A stretch of 64,000 nt of DNA from Allofournierella massiliensis (GCF_021531255.1 NZ_JAFBIO010000009.1:1-64000), one strand, 5' to 3'. Counted from the first letter of the stretch, positions 8,025-17,982 are shown. Made by a program: numbers and translations. The notes: generated by a model not told the origin, from the letters alone.

Positions 8025-9554
8025 TTACAGTTCAATGACGGCGTATTCATCCTCCTGGGACAGGGCAGCCTGCCTGGCCAGCAGGGCACGGCGGGGCCGG
8101 GCAGAGCTTACCTCCGACATCAGCCCCAGTACCTGGATGGTGATGAGCGGGGTCATGGCCACCATGGCCACCACGCCGAAAGCGTCCGCCGCCAGATCGC
8201 CCCCCAGGGCGATGCAGGCCCCCTGGGCCAGGGGCAGCAGGAAGGCCGCGGCCATGGGGCCGCTGGCCACCCCGCCCGAGTCAAAGGCGATGGCGGTATA
8301 GATTTTGGGGACAAAGAAGGAGATGGAAAGGGCCAGCAGATAGCCGGGCGCCAGGAACCACATGATGGAAATGCCGGTGAGCACCCGGATCATGGCAAGA
8401 CCCAGGGAGCAGGCCACGCCCACCGAAAGGCTCAGGCCCATGGCCTTTTCTGAGATGGCCCCGTCGGTGATCTCCTCCACCTGTTTGTTCAGCACATAGA
8501 CGGCCGGCTCGGCCTTTACGATGAAATAGCCCATCACCATGGCGATGGGGATGAGGACCCAGGGGAAGGCAAGGCCCCCCAGCACCTGGCCCAGATAGTT
8601 GCCGGCAGGCATGAAGCCCACATTGGCCCCGGTGAGGAAGAGCACCAACCCCACATAGGTGTACAGCAGGCCTACCAGGATCTTGCTGAGCTGGCGGCGG
8701 GGCAGCTTGAGGGAGAAAACCTGAAAAGCCAGGAAAAAGAGCAGGATGGGCAAAAGGGAGAGGGCAATCTCCCCCATATAGGCGGGCAGTTCTGCGCCGA
8801 ACAGGGCGCCCAGCTCCACCGAATCCGCCGCCTGGGGCATCTCGTCCAGGGCATAGGAGCTTTCGGCGGGGCGGTAGAGCATCCCCAGGATCAGCACCGA
8901 CAGGATGGGGCCCACCGAGCACAGGGCCACCAGACCAAAGCTGTCGTTGGCGGCGTGGCGGTCGCTTCGGATGGAGGAAATGCCCACGCCTAGGGCCATG
9001 ATGAAGGGGACGGTCATGGGGCCGGTGGTGACACCGCCGGAATCAAAGGCTACGGCCCAGAAACTCTTGGGCACAAAGCAGGTCAGCACAAACACCATCA
9101 GATACAGCACCACCAGCATCCGGGGCAGGGGAATGCCGAAGAGCATGCGCAGCAGGGCCAATGTCAGGAACACCCCCACGCCGCAGGCCACCGACAGGAT
9201 CAGCACCAGGTTGGGGATGGAGGGCACCAGGGTGGCCAGCACCTGCAGGTCCGGCTCCGAGATGGTGATGACAAAGCCCAGCAGGAAGGCCAGCAGCACC
9301 GCCGCGCCCAGCTTCTTGCTGCCGGTAATGGCCGAACCCACCCGCTCGCCCATGGGCGTCATGGAAAGCTCGGCGCCCAGGGTAAAGAACATCATGCCCG
9401 CAATAATGAAGACGGCACCCACCAGAAAGCAGAGCAGGATCTCGGTGGGGATGGGGGCGATGGAAAAGCAGAGGGCCAGCACAATGCCCACAATGGGCAG
9501 CACCGCCTGCATTGCCTCCCGGAATTTTTCTTTCAAAGCTTTTCGATTTTCCAA
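8025..9554 (-). CDS. DUF1538 family integral membrane protein (two-repeat permease)
   Basis: A 509-residue polytopic protein with two homologous DUF1538 (PF07556) halves. Each repeat carries the near-identical motif AFDSGGV-(T/A)-(T/S)-GPM, around residues 170 and 420, and each half has about six hydrophobic segments. The start is TTG at 9554 with GAGGTG five bases before it. Conserved polar residues inside helices suggest a transporter, but no substrate is established for the family. It is the first gene of a two-gene unit with the tandem PII-like protein. Confidence 0.85.
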   Translation of the reverse strand: MENRKALKEKFREAMQAVLPIVGIVLALCFSIAPIPTEILLCFLVGAVFIIAGMMFFTLGAELSMTPMGERVGSAITGSKKLGAAVLLAFLLGFVITISEPDLQVLATLVPSIPNLVLILSVACGVGVFLTLALLRMLFGIPLPRMLVVLYLMVFVLTCFVPKSFWAVAFDSGGVTTGPMTVPFIMALGVGISSIRSDRHAANDSFGLVALCSVGPILSVLILGMLYRPAESSYALDEMPQAADSVELGALFGAELPAYMGEIALSLLPILLFFLAFQVFSLKLPRRQLSKILVGLLYTYVGLVLFLTGANVGFMPAGNYLGQVLGGLAFPWVLIPIAMVMGYFIVKAEPAVYVLNKQVEEITDGAISEKAMGLSLSVGVACSLGLAMIRVLTGISIMWFLAPGYLLALSISFFVPKIYTAIAFDSGGVASGPMAAAFLLPLAQGACIALGGDLAADAFGVVAMVAMTPLITIQVLGLMSEVSSARPRRALLARQAALSQEDEYAVIEL

Positions 9555-9722
9555 AAATTCACCTCGCTGCGAGCCGGGAAACCCGGATAAAATCTGCCCA
9601 AAGGGCGAAAGTCATACCTATAGTATACGGGAAAAACGGGCGGAAATGTTAATATTGTGTAAATATACCGTGGAAGCTCCCGCAAAAATCACCGGATATC
9701 GGAAAAATCTGCTTTTTAGGAC

Positions 9723-9757
9723 AAAAAAGCGGCAGCCCTTGCGCAAAGGGCCGCCGC
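9723..9757 (-). terminator. Terminator of the HAD phosphatase gene
   Basis: On the minus strand, GCGGCGGCCCTT / AAGGGCTGCCGC hairpin (one mismatch) followed by TTTTTT, 17 bases after the stop. Confidence 0.75.
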
Positions 9758-9773
9758 AGCGGAAAAACGATAT

Positions 9774-10553
9774 TCAGGCCTGGCCGGGGATATCCCCCAC
9801 TCCGTTCAGGATCAGGCGGGGCCGGTAGGGGAAGGAATCCACTGTTTCACGGGTGGATACGCCGGAAAGCACCAGCACGGTATCCAAGCCGCACTCGATG
9901 CCGGCCACAATGTCGGTATCCATCCGGTCGCCGATGATGGCGGCCTCATTGGAATGCACCCCCAGCATGTTCAGGCCGGTGCGCATCATCAGGGGGTTGG
10001 GCTTGCCGATGTAGTAGGCCTCCTTGCCGGTCACCAGCTCGATGGGCTTGACAAAGGCCCGGCAGGCGGGCATGATGCCCTGCTCGGTGGGGCCGGTCAG
10101 GTCGTAGTTGGTGCCGATGAGCCGGGCGCCGTTCTGCACATAGTGCACCGCCCGGCAGATATTGTCATAGTTGTAGCTGGAAGATTCGCCGATGACCACA
10201 TAGTCGGGGTCGGTATCGTCCAGGGTGATGCCCTTTTCATACAGGGCATTGAAAAGGCCGGGCTCCCCAATCACAAAGGCGTGGGCGCCGGGCTTCTGGC
10301 GGGCAATGAAGTTGGCGGTGGCCAGGGCGCTGGTGTAGAAATGGTGCTCGTCCACCTTCAGGCCCATGCGGGCCAATTTCTGCTGGAGCTCCCGGGGAGT
10401 CTTGCCGCTGTTGTTGGTGAGGAACAAAAACTCCTTGTTTTCCCGGTACAGCCAGTCCACAAATTCCTTGACGCCGGGCAAGATCTGGTTGCCGTGATAG
10501 ATCACGCCGTCCATATCGCAGATAAAACCTTTTGCTTTTCGCAGTTGATCCAT
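9774..10553 (-). CDS. HAD-IIA family sugar/nucleotide phosphatase (NagD-like)
   Basis: A 259-residue HAD-superfamily hydrolase of the IIA type. Motif I is CDMDGVIYHG with the nucleophile and acid Asp. Motif II is FLTNNSGKTP with the phosphate-binding Ser/Asn. The late block is YIGKPNPLMM, followed by IIGDRMDTDIVAG, which supplies the metal ligands. NagD-like enzymes dephosphorylate UMP, sugar phosphates or similar metabolites. The ATG at 10553 is supported by AAAGGGG seven bases upstream. It is divergent from the alcohol dehydrogenase gene. Confidence 0.9.
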   Translation of the reverse strand: MDQLRKAKGFICDMDGVIYHGNQILPGVKEFVDWLYRENKEFLFLTNNSGKTPRELQQKLARMGLKVDEHHFYTSALATANFIARQKPGAHAFVIGEPGLFNALYEKGITLDDTDPDYVVIGESSSYNYDNICRAVHYVQNGARLIGTNYDLTGPTEQGIMPACRAFVKPIELVTGKEAYYIGKPNPLMMRTGLNMLGVHSNEAAIIGDRMDTDIVAGIECGLDTVLVLSGVSTRETVDSFPYRPRLILNGVGDIPGQA

Positions 10554-10603
10554 GAAAGTACCCCTTTCTGTGCAGCAATCCAAAAGCAAACACGTCCGTA
10601 CCT

Positions 10604-10632
10604 ATTGTAACGGATTCAAGGGGGGATTACAA
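10604..10632 (-). promoter_or_regulatory. Promoter for the HAD phosphatase gene
   Basis: Minus strand TTGTAA, 17-base spacer, TACAAT, about 50 bases before the start. Confidence 0.65.
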
Positions 10633-10642
10633 TATGGCCCGA

Positions 10643-10671
10643 TTGCAATGGAACCCGGCCCGGGGTACAAT
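10643..10671 (+). promoter_or_regulatory. Promoter for the alcohol dehydrogenase gene
   Basis: TTGCAA, 17-base spacer, TACAAT, 27 bases before the ATG; it is divergent from the HAD promoter, 10 bases away. Confidence 0.75.
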
Positions 10672-10698
10672 AGAAAAAACAGGAAAGCGGGGCAGACT

Positions 10699-11733
10699 AT
10701 GCTGGCATATACCTATCTGGAAAAAGGAAGATTTGAACTGAGGGAAAAACCCCGGCCGGTGCTGCTGGAGGATCGGGACGCCATTGTGAAGGTGACCCTG
10801 GCCAGCATCTGCACCAGCGACCTGCACATCAAGCACGGCTCGGTGCCCCGGGCGGTGCCGGGGATCACGGTGGGCCACGAGATGGTGGGCGTGGTGGAAG
10901 AAGTGGGCCCGGCGGTGAGGACGGTGCGCCCCGGCGACCGGGTGACCGTAAACGTGGAAACTTTCTGTGGGGAATGCTTTTTCTGCAAGAACGGCTGGGT
11001 GAACAACTGCACCGACCCCAATGGGGGCTGGGCCCTGGGCTGCCGCATCGACGGGGGCCAGGCGGAATATGTGCGGGTGCCCTATGCGGACCAGGGGCTG
11101 GACCGGATCCCCGATGAGGTAAGCGACCTGCAGGCCCTGTTGGTGGGGGATGTGTTGGCCACCGGATACTGGGCGGCCCAGATCTCGAATATCCGCCCCG
11201 AGGATACGGTGCTGATCCTGGGGGCAGGGCCCACCGGGCTGTGCACCCTCCAGTGTGTGCGGCTCTGCAGTCCCCGGCGGATCATTGTGTGCGACCGGGA
11301 TGAGGAGCGGCTGGCCTTTGTCCGCCGCCACTACCCGGAGGTGCTCACCGCCGGCCCCCAGGGCCTGACCGACTTTGTGCGGGCCCACAGCGAGCATGGG
11401 GGCGCCGACGTTGTGCTGGAGGTGGCGGGCAGCGATTCCAGTTTCCGCATGGCCTGGGAGGCCGCCCGCCCCAACGGCCTGGTCACGGTGGTGGCCCTGT
11501 ACGATGGGCCCCAGACCCTGCCCTTGCCCGAGATGTACGGCAAAAATCTCACCTTCAAGACCGGCGGGGTGGACGGCTGCCGCTGCGCCGAGACCCTGCA
11601 GCTGATCCGGGAGGGAAAGCTGGATACCACCCCCCTTATCACCCATACCTTCCCCCTGGAAAAGATCGAGGAGGCCTACCGGCTCTTTGAAGAGCGGCGG
11701 GATGGGGTCATCAAGGTGGCCATCCGCTGCTGA
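10699..11733 (+). CDS. Zinc-dependent alcohol dehydrogenase (medium-chain MDR family)
   Basis: A 344-residue medium-chain dehydrogenase. SICTSDLH gives the catalytic-zinc Cys and GHEMVG the second ligand. The structural-zinc set is CGECFFCKNGWVNNC. The Rossmann loop is GAGPTGLCTLQ, and the second strand ends in an Asp (IIVCDRD), which favours NAD over NADP. The closest general type is secondary-alcohol or threonine-dehydrogenase-like; the substrate is not certain. The start is fixed by the promoter position and GCGGGG upstream. It is monocistronic with a terminator 20 bases downstream. Confidence 0.88.
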   Translation: MLAYTYLEKGRFELREKPRPVLLEDRDAIVKVTLASICTSDLHIKHGSVPRAVPGITVGHEMVGVVEEVGPAVRTVRPGDRVTVNVETFCGECFFCKNGWVNNCTDPNGGWALGCRIDGGQAEYVRVPYADQGLDRIPDEVSDLQALLVGDVLATGYWAAQISNIRPEDTVLILGAGPTGLCTLQCVRLCSPRRIIVCDRDEERLAFVRRHYPEVLTAGPQGLTDFVRAHSEHGGADVVLEVAGSDSSFRMAWEAARPNGLVTVVALYDGPQTLPLPEMYGKNLTFKTGGVDGCRCAETLQLIREGKLDTTPLITHTFPLEKIEEAYRLFEERRDGVIKVAIRC

Positions 11734-11753
11734 GGAAAAATAACAGAAAATCA

Positions 11754-11785
11754 AACAGGCGGACGCTTGCAAGCGTCCGCCTGTT
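11754..11785. terminator. Bidirectional terminator, adh / yeiH
   Basis: Perfect hairpin AACAGGCGGACGCTT / AAGCGTCCGCCTGTT between convergent genes; T-rich flank on both strands. Confidence 0.8.
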
Positions 11786-11816
11786 GTCTTGATGGATGAA
11801 AAGAGGGTATCGGCTG

Positions 11817-12848
11817 TTACAGGAGCCCCTCCAGATGCTGCATGACCAGGCTGGCGCAGGTGATGCCCGCCCAGCAGCAGGCGCCCAGCAGGATGGGCTT
11901 GCCGCCGCTCTTGACCAGTTTGATCAGGTCGGTGTTCAGGCCGATGGCAGCCATGGCCAGCACGATGAAGAACTTGGAAAGATCCTTGAAGGGCTGGAAC
12001 AGGGCAGCGTCCACCCCGTTCATGGTGGCCACGGTGGTGATGATGGAGGCCAGCACAAAGAAGAGGATGAAGAAGGGGAAGATCTTCTTCAGGTCAAAGG
12101 AGCCGTTGGAAACGCTGCCGCCCCGCTTGACCTGCCAGGTGCGCCAGAAGGCCAGGGCCAGGGTGATGGGGATGATGGCCAGGGTGCGGGTGAGCTTGAC
12201 GATGGTGGCGTATTCCAGCACCGCGCCGCCGGTGCCGTGCAGGGTGTCCCAGGTGGAGGCGGCGGCAGTCACCGAGGAGGTGTCATTGATGGCGGTGCCC
12301 GCAAAAAGGCCGAAGCCCTCGTTGCTCATGCCCAGCAGCCCGCCCAGGGTGGGGAAGAAGAGGGCGGCCAGAATGTTGAACAGGAAGATGACCGAGATGG
12401 ACTGGGCAATTTCCTCATCGTCCGCACCGATGACCGGGGCGGTGGCTGCAATGGCCGAGCCGCCGCAGATGGAAGAACCCACGCCCACCAGAACCGAGAT
12501 ATTGCTGGGCATGTTCAGCCGCTTGCGAAGCAGGAAGGCAATGAGCAGGGACATGGTGATGGTGGTGCAGATGATGGGCAGGGAGAGCAGCCCCACCTTG
12601 GCGATTTCGGAAAGGTTCAGCCCGAAGCCCAGCAGGATTACCGCATACTGCAGGATCTTCTTGGAGGTAAAGACGATACCGGGCTGAAAGCGCTCCCGGC
12701 TGCGCAGCACCATGGAGATCAGCATGCCCTCCAGGATGGCAAACACCGGCCCGCCGATCACCGGGAAGGCTTTGCCCAGCAGCCAGGCGGGAATGGCCAG
12801 CACCAGGCAGAGCAGAAGGCCGGGAGTGACTTTTTTCAGGATGACCAT
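11817..12848 (-). CDS. YeiH/UPF0324 family putative sulfate/anion exporter
   Basis: A 343-residue integral membrane protein with about ten hydrophobic helices. It carries typical family blocks: [49 protein letters not shown] and the C-terminal [12 protein letters not shown]. Family members (PF03601) are annotated as putative sulfate or sulfonate exporters, a role that remains weakly supported experimentally. GAGAGAGGAAAA precedes the ATG. A LysR regulator is divergent from it, the standard arrangement for yeiH-yeiE, so that regulator probably controls it. Confidence 0.88.
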   Translation of the reverse strand: MVILKKVTPGLLLCLVLAIPAWLLGKAFPVIGGPVFAILEGMLISMVLRSRERFQPGIVFTSKKILQYAVILLGFGLNLSEIAKVGLLSLPIICTTITMSLLIAFLLRKRLNMPSNISVLVGVGSSICGGSAIAATAPVIGADDEEIAQSISVIFLFNILAALFFPTLGGLLGMSNEGFGLFAGTAINDTSSVTAAASTWDTLHGTGGAVLEYATIVKLTRTLAIIPITLALAFWRTWQVKRGGSVSNGSFDLKKIFPFFILFFVLASIITTVATMNGVDAALFQPFKDLSKFFIVLAMAAIGLNTDLIKLVKSGGKPILLGACCWAGITCASLVMQHLEGLL

Positions 12849-12971
12849 GATTTTTTCCTCTCTCTTCCAGTAAAAATTTGGTTTCTTTGCCTTGATTATA
12901 ACCCCAATGAACGATAAAATAAAATGAAGAATAATAATTGAACAATAAATTCAAATAATAGGTGATCGGAT
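12849..12971. promoter_or_regulatory. Divergent yeiH / LysR control region
   Basis: A 123-base AT-rich gap. A TATAAT box for yeiH lies at 12895-12900 (minus strand) with no good -35, as expected for an activator-dependent promoter. AT-rich T-N11-A type sites suitable for LysR binding are present, but none is unique enough to name. Confidence 0.5.
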
Positions 12972-13832
12972 ATGCTGGACCCCCGATGGAATACCTTCCT
13001 GGTGCTGTGCGAAACCATGAATTACACCCGGGCAGCGCAGAAACTCTGCCTGACCCAGCCGGCGGTGACCCACCAGATCCGCCATCTGGAAGAGCACTAT
13101 GGCTGCCGGCTGTTTTCCTACGAAGGCAAGGTACTGCGCCTTACCCAGGCGGGGCAGCGGCTGCGGGAATATACCCGCTCCATGGCCTACAACAGCCAGA
13201 AGATCGAGGCAGCCATGGCCCAGGAGGCCCCCGTCTGCCTGCGGGTGGGCACCTCCAAGACCATAGGGGAATATGTGATCGCCCCCAAGGTGGGCCGGTT
13301 TTTGCGGGCCCATCCGGAGGCCAGTTTTTCCCTTCTGGTGGATAATACCCAGGTGCTTTTGCGGGCATTGGAGGAAGGAAAGCTGGATTTTGTGCTGGTA
13401 GAGGGCTTTTTTGAGCGCAGCCGGTACCAGGCTCGCCTGTACCGCAAGGAGCGGTTCTTCGGTATCTGCCCCACGGGCCACCGGCTGGCGGGGCGCTCGG
13501 TGCCCCTGGAAGAGGTGGAAGGGGAGCGGCTCATCATCCGGGAAGAGGGCTCCGGTACCCGGGCTATTTTTGAGGACGCCCTACGCCGGCAGAACCGGAC
13601 CCTGGGCAGTTTCCCCCAGCTGGTGACCATCAGCGATTTCAGCACCATCAAATCCCTGGTGGCGGGCGGGTTGGGTATCTCCTTCCTGTATGCGCCTGTA
13701 GTGGAAAAGGAGCTGGCCGAAGGCAACCTTGCCAGTTTTGAGCTGGCTGACGTACCCATGAGCGGCGCCTTCTATTTTGTCTGCCTGAAAGATAATCTCT
13801 TTGCCGATCTTTGGTCGGACTGGCTGGAATAA
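12972..13832 (+). CDS. LysR family transcriptional regulator
   Basis: A 286-residue LysR protein. The N-terminal winged helix-turn-helix is MNYTRAAQKLCLTQPAVTHQ followed by IRHLEEHYGCRLF. The effector domain begins near residue 90 (LRVGTSKTIGEYV) and includes IREEGSGTR, a pocket loop common to CysB/YeiE-like members. It is transcribed away from yeiH, which it probably activates in response to a small anion. No close ribosome site stands out beyond AATAGGTGAT. Confidence 0.88.
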   Translation: MLDPRWNTFLVLCETMNYTRAAQKLCLTQPAVTHQIRHLEEHYGCRLFSYEGKVLRLTQAGQRLREYTRSMAYNSQKIEAAMAQEAPVCLRVGTSKTIGEYVIAPKVGRFLRAHPEASFSLLVDNTQVLLRALEEGKLDFVLVEGFFERSRYQARLYRKERFFGICPTGHRLAGRSVPLEEVEGERLIIREEGSGTRAIFEDALRRQNRTLGSFPQLVTISDFSTIKSLVAGGLGISFLYAPVVEKELAEGNLASFELADVPMSGAFYFVCLKDNLFADLWSDWLE

Positions 13833-13843
13833 GCAGCCGAAAC

Positions 13844-13884
13844 AAAAAGTAAAGCCGTGTTCGGCTGAACACGGCTTTACTTTT
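13844..13884. terminator. Bidirectional terminator, lysR / yjbR
   Basis: Hairpin AAAAGTAAAGCCGTGTTC / GAACACGGCTTTACTTTT between convergent genes. Confidence 0.85.
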
Positions 13885-13896
13885 GATCCGGAGCTT

Positions 13897-14310
13897 TTAC
13901 CGGAAATTCTTTGTTTGCGTTTGTATGCGGCTCTGAAGCTTTTTGCCCCTTGCTTTTAGTGCGGTTGCGGCATAACTTTCGTTTAGCAACATCTTGATTT
14001 TGTCATCCGGAACACTGCCGTCCAAGGCAACCGTGATCCAACTATCCTTATTCATGTGATATGCCGGAAAAAAGCCCGCCTCTTGCCGCAAAGAGCCGAT
14101 CAGAAGCGTGTCGCACTTGAAATTTACCACATGCAATATGCCTGGTTCCTGCAACCCAAGTTTACTTTTTGGTATATCCATGATGAGAGCAAACCACTTT
14201 TGGTTGTTGCAGTGACGAAACACCTGGTAATTGGGATATTTCGCCCAAGGAAAATCCGCTTCCGCATTGTAATTTTCCAGAATAAAAGATTCTAATTCCG
14301 CACGATTCAT
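13897..14310 (-). CDS. MmcQ/YjbR family (DUF419) protein
   Basis: A 137-residue protein of the YjbR family, whose fold resembles a double-wing DNA-binding domain. Signals are FRHCNNQKWFALIM, ILHVVNFKCD, and KDSWITVALDGSVPDDKI followed by LLNESYAAT. The function in cells is unknown. Codon use is less GC-rich than its neighbours, which may mean acquisition. It has its own promoter (TTGCTG-17-TATACT). Confidence 0.85.
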   Translation of the reverse strand: MNRAELESFILENYNAEADFPWAKYPNYQVFRHCNNQKWFALIMDIPKSKLGLQEPGILHVVNFKCDTLLIGSLRQEAGFFPAYHMNKDSWITVALDGSVPDDKIKMLLNESYAATALKARGKKLQSRIQTQTKNFR

Positions 14311-14341
14311 GAATATTACTTCCAGCCTCCGGTTTGTCTAA

Positions 14342-14370
14342 AGTATAGCACCTGTTTAGGCATGCAGCAA
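14342..14370 (-). promoter_or_regulatory. Promoter for yjbR-like gene
   Basis: Minus strand TTGCTG, 17-base spacer, TATACT, 32 bases before the start. Confidence 0.65.
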
Positions 14371-14411
14371 GTCGCGGCAAATTGTTACGAAAAAGCGCGG
14401 GAAAAAGCTTA

Positions 14412-14454
14412 TGCAAAAAGAAAAAGATGACCGATAGTAAAATCGGTCATCTTT
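14412..14454 (-). terminator. Terminator of tRNA-Tyr
   Basis: Minus-strand hairpin AGATGACCGAT / ATCGGTCATCT followed by TTTTTCTTTTT, directly after the encoded CCA end of the tRNA. Confidence 0.85.
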
Positions 14455-14540
14455 TGGTGGGAGCGGGTGGATTCGAACCACCGAAGCTGAAAAGCAGCAG
14501 ATTTACAGTCTGTCCCCTTTGGCCACTCGGGAACACTCCC
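14455..14540 (-). tRNA. tRNA-Tyr (anticodon GTA)
   Basis: An 86-base type II tRNA with encoded CCA. The acceptor GGGAGTG pairs with CGCTCCC (one wobble pair). The anticodon stem-loop AGACTGTAAATCT has GTA in the loop. A long variable arm (CTGCTTTTCAG) and a T-arm GGTGGTTCGAATCCACC are present. Own promoter and terminator. Confidence 0.97.
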
Positions 14541-14569
14541 AAAACCGCTCTCTCAAAGAGCGCTCATTT

Positions 14570-14598
14570 AGTATAGCAGAGGGTGCAGGAAAAAGCAA
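14570..14598 (-). promoter_or_regulatory. tRNA-Tyr promoter
   Basis: Minus strand TTGCTT, 17-base spacer, TATACT, 30 bases before the tRNA 5' end. Confidence 0.75.
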
Positions 14599-14649
14599 GT
14601 CTTTTTTTGAAATTTTCCCAAAAAAGATGACCGGCCCTGCCCGGGTCAG

Positions 14650-14678
14650 TTGACGGATGCCGGGAAAAGCTTTATAAT
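14650..14678 (+). promoter_or_regulatory. tRNA-Pro promoter
   Basis: TTGACG, 17-base spacer, TATAAT, about 65 bases before the tRNA. Confidence 0.75.
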
Positions 14679-14742
14679 AATTCACACAATCCGCGCTGTT
14701 TGGGCCAAAAGAAAGGCCGCGGCAGCGGGCAAAAATCTATCA

Positions 14743-14818
14743 CCGGGTGTAGCGCAGCTGGTAGCGCGCCTGCTTTGGGAGCAGGATGCCGCAGGTTCGA
14801 ATCCTGTCACTCGGACCA
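14743..14818 (+). tRNA. tRNA-Pro (anticodon TGG)
   Basis: A 76-base tRNA with encoded CCA. The acceptor CCGGGTG pairs with CACTCGG, the anticodon stem is CCTGC/GCAGG with loop TTTGGGA (TGG), and the T-arm is CAGGTTCGAATCCTG. It is the last chromosomal gene before the low-GC element. Confidence 0.97.
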
Positions 14819-14821
14819 TGA

Positions 14822-14874
14822 CGAGTGTTCATAACCAACCTGAGAGTTGGATGTGGACACTCGATTTCTTTTTG
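14822..14874 (+). terminator. tRNA-Pro terminator
   Basis: Long hairpin with outer arms CGAGTGT / ACACTCG and inner arms CCAAC / GTTGG, then TTTCTTTTTG. Confidence 0.8.
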
Positions 14875-14902
14875 CCTACATTTTGTATCTTCTTGTATGT
14901 AT

Positions 14903-14926
14903 GAGCAGGGATTATCCTGCTCTTTT
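14903..14926 (+). terminator. Hairpin at the left end of the element
   Basis: GAGCAGG / CCTGCTC with a six-base loop followed by TTTTT on the plus strand, just beyond the recombinase stop. It would block chromosomal readthrough into the element. Confidence 0.6.
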
Positions 14927-14928
14927 TG

Positions 14929-16635
<1,707 letters not shown>

Positions 16636-16770
16636 TTAGTCCTCCTTCCCGGCAGCCGAACACACATATTCCTCTGCCATTGTATCTTCAAATATTTCAC
16701 CGGTCAAATCTGTGAAATCGCTTGTGATACTTTTCTCGAAACGACTCTTAATCGTGTTTTCCGATTTCAT
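16636..16770 (-). CDS. Small reading frame abutting the recombinase (44 residues)
   Basis: Begins with ATG at 16770 inside the last codons of the truncated relaxase, in another frame, and ends with TAA directly next to the recombinase ATG. The peptide is acidic at its end (EYVCSAAGKED), and its last codons contain the recombinase ribosome site. It is not recognised. It may be a genuine small transposon protein or the C-terminal leftover of a gene whose front was deleted together with the relaxase tail. Confidence 0.3.
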   Translation of the reverse strand: MKSENTIKSRFEKSITSDFTDLTGEIFEDTMAEEYVCSAAGKED

Positions 16771-17152
16771 CTGTATTCAAATGCACGGTCACAAGCACCT
16801 GATACCTATCGCCCCACATCTGTCGGGCGGTAGCTTTTCCGATTTCAAACGCATGCTCCGGTGTAACTTCGCCTTCACGGAAACTCTGTATCCCGTGATA
16901 ACCGACAACCTTGCCACGAAGTCCGAACCGCCGCTGCACGGCAATCATTTCGGCATAGGCGTTTTGCTTGGAGCAGTTGATACCGCCTACATACATCTTG
17001 CGGTCGGTCTTATTATCGTTTTCAGCGTAAGAAAGTGCCGCATATAAATCGTCATCCAAATATCTGCGGTCGGCGGTCTTGTCGGGATTGTCGGCATAGT
17101 CAAGCGTTGCTTTTAGGTTTTTGTATATCGGCCAAAAGCCTGTAACAGCCAC
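16748..17152 (-). pseudogene. Truncated relaxase/mobilization nuclease
   Basis: 134 residues from a GTG start at 17152, matching the N-terminus of MobA/VirD2-type relaxases (PF03432) of Firmicute elements. An N-terminal block (KNLKATLDYADNPDKT) is followed by YVGGINCSKQNAYAEM, GYHGIQSF and VTVHLNTD. Intact family members exceed 400 residues and continue with the HxH metal-binding histidines right after VTVHLNTD. Here the frame ends EIGKHD-stop, so the catalytic core is lost. It follows mobC by a few bases. Confidence 0.75.
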
Positions 17153-17158
17153 GTCGCA

Positions 17159-17533
17159 TTACACTCCATTCATCGCTTCCGCCGCAAGCGGCGAAACCTC
17201 ACCATTCCGTGGATGCTCCTTCTCCCCACAAAGCAGGCTTTGCGGGGACCCCGTTAAGCACCCCATTCCCGGCAGCAGAAAAGTTGCTGTAATTTCTTTC
17301 AGTACATCACCGATTTCCTTGTCCAACTCCGGTGAACTCGCTTTGTCTGCAAGCTCGCTCAGCTTTTCAAGGCAAAGAAAAAGAGCGTCGGGCGGAATAC
17401 CTCTCGGCTCATACCCTAACGTTCTTTGCTTTACATATTCAGTTGTACTCAGCCCGCACTTTCGGGCTTTTGACTGTATTTTATCTTTTTCTTTTGCCGT
17501 GACACGCACGGCAATTCGCATATCTTTCCCCAC
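17159..17533 (-). CDS. mobC: MobC-like mobilization accessory protein
   Basis: About 124 residues. A ribbon-helix-helix type N-terminus (MRIAVRVTAKEKDKIQSKA) is followed by GLSTTEYVKQRTLGYEP and a helical C-terminal half. MobC proteins bind oriT and help the relaxase open the DNA. I prefer the GTG at 17533, preceded by AAAGGAG; an ATG four codons later is possible. A longer in-frame extension covers repeat-rich DNA and is rejected. The last part (GCLTGSPQSLLCGEKEHPR) looks like translated non-coding sequence, so the C-terminus may be altered. Confidence 0.7.
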   Translation of the reverse strand: MGKDMRIAVRVTAKEKDKIQSKARKCGLSTTEYVKQRTLGYEPRGIPPDALFLCLEKLSELADKASSPELDKEIGDVLKEITATFLLPGMGCLTGSPQSLLCGEKEHPRNGEVSPLAAEAMNGV

Positions 17534-17582
17534 ACATATCTCTCCTTTCCGGGGGTTTGGGGGCGGTAAGCCCTCAAAGAGT

Positions 17583-17634
17583 AAATCCACCTTTTGGGGT
17601 GGATTTTGATTGGGACTTTGGCACACAAAGTCCC
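17583..17634. repeat. Two 9-bp inverted repeats, candidate oriT zone
   Basis: AAATCCACC (17583-17591) pairs with GGTGGATTT (17598-17606), and GGGACTTTG (17612-17620) pairs with CAAAGTCCC (17626-17634). They lie just upstream of mobC, where oriT sits in related mobilizable elements. The rest of 17635-17845 shows no gene. oriT assignment is inference from position and structure. Confidence 0.45.
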
Positions 17635-17845
17635 TGCTTGTTATACCGTAGGACACGCCCCGCAGGGCATAAAGAAAAGCAGTTCTCAAGTACCGTGATT
17701 TCAACGAATTTCTTCGCTACACGATACCGAAAACCGCTCCCTTGCCCTTTGGGGCATATCTCGTCATTGAGCCAAAATGGCTCTACTTTTATGTCAAAAT
17801 ATCAGTGTTGAGCCAAATATCGGCGTTTTGGCGCAGCAAATTTGC

Positions 17846-17920
17846 CTAATAAAATCTGCTGCGAAATTTGTAAATGAATATGATTCTTGTCCGTTGCCTT
17901 GGCGTGATTCTGAATACCAT
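17846..17920 (-). CDS. 24-residue reading frame with a strong ribosome site (remnant)
   Basis: AAAGGAGGTTTAGTCT precedes an ATG, followed by MVFRI and then a short basic stretch and stop. Elements of this kind often have an HTH/replication-initiator gene starting MVFR; this may be its surviving start fused to unrelated sequence. I would not assign a function. Confidence 0.2.
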   Translation of the reverse strand: MVFRITPRQRTRIIFIYKFRSRFY

Positions 17921-17949
17921 AGACTAAACCTCCTTTCCGTTTTCGGGCA

Positions 17950-17982
17950 GCAAAAAAGCCGCCGAGTGCAACCTCGACGGCT
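17950..17982 (-). terminator. Orphan minus-strand terminator
   Basis: Minus-strand AGCCGTCGAG / CTCGGCGGCT hairpin (one mismatch) followed by TTTTTTG. No minus-strand gene lies upstream of it (17983-18212 looks empty), so it is probably left over from a deleted gene. Confidence 0.5.

Noticed and set aside
17159-17704. Longer MobC start at 17704
   Set aside because: The extra N-terminal 57 residues translate through the inverted-repeat zone and have no ribosome site, while GTG 17533 has one.
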